This document shows, piece after piece, positions 47,449 through 64,000 of a stretch of DNA of 64,000 bases. Origin of the DNA: Amorphochlora amoebiformis (lineage: Eukaryota; Cercozoa; Chlorarachniophyceae); the NCBI GenBank assembly GCA_054601695.1, contig BAAHQB010000489.1:1-64000 (forward strand), given 5' to 3'. The translations under genes and the position numbers were made by a program. Position 1 is the stretch's first letter, and every line of letters starts with the position of its first letter. Under the pieces are notes generated by a model. It was not told where the DNA came from. It searched no databases and saw only the letters and a program-made list of their open reading frames with translations.

Positions 47449-64000
<16,552 letters not shown>

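Overview
This is nuclear DNA of a eukaryote, probably a protist or alga; the lineage cannot be fixed from the window alone. The evidence is GT-AG introns, eukaryotic-type genes and many vertebrate-type telomere repeats (TTAGGG/CCCTAA) inside the sequence. Most of the window is low-complexity DNA: TA dinucleotide tracts, interstitial telomeric blocks, CT/GA tracts, poly-T, one long CG tract, and several mini- and satellite arrays. Nearly all long open frames here are translations of those repeats and are not genes.

Real genes appear once short islands of non-repeat sequence are read as exons bounded by AG and GT with matching phases. Plus strand: (1) the 3' part of an unrecognised gene, 751-2124; (2) a long unrecognised gene or gene series, 5881-30555, ending in a Lys/Arg/Glu-rich helical tail; (3) a cobalamin/iron-binding protein of the BtuF/COG0614 (PF01497) type, about 33289-43538, in 15 or so exons; (4) a cytosolic-type seryl-tRNA synthetase, about 47449 to beyond 63505, in at least 20 exons and running off the right edge. 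Minus strand: (5) an unrecognised 257-residue protein with six exons, 4210-5286; (6) the RNA polymerase subunit RPABC4/RPB12, 31424-32560; (7) a coiled-coil basic protein, 44903-46701 or 46780.

The plus-strand genes have tiny exons (about 23-120 nt) in introns of hundreds to thousands of bases built almost wholly of TA or telomeric repeats. Minus genes 5 and 7 have ordinary unique introns of about 50-115 nt; gene 6 has one short intron and one TA-filled intron.

Two patterns stand out. First, many plus-strand exons are preceded or followed by tandem partial copies of themselves ('stuttered' exons). Each copy keeps one splice edge and is cut where the exon runs into an AT-rich word, so one copy in each series is complete. 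Second, telomeric repeats run right up to splice sites: introns begin GTTAGGG or GTAACCC and end CCCTAG or CCCCAG. The motif itself supplies GT, AG and a CTAAC branch-point-like word. Together they suggest that introns here grow by repeat capture and template switching while the reading frame is kept.
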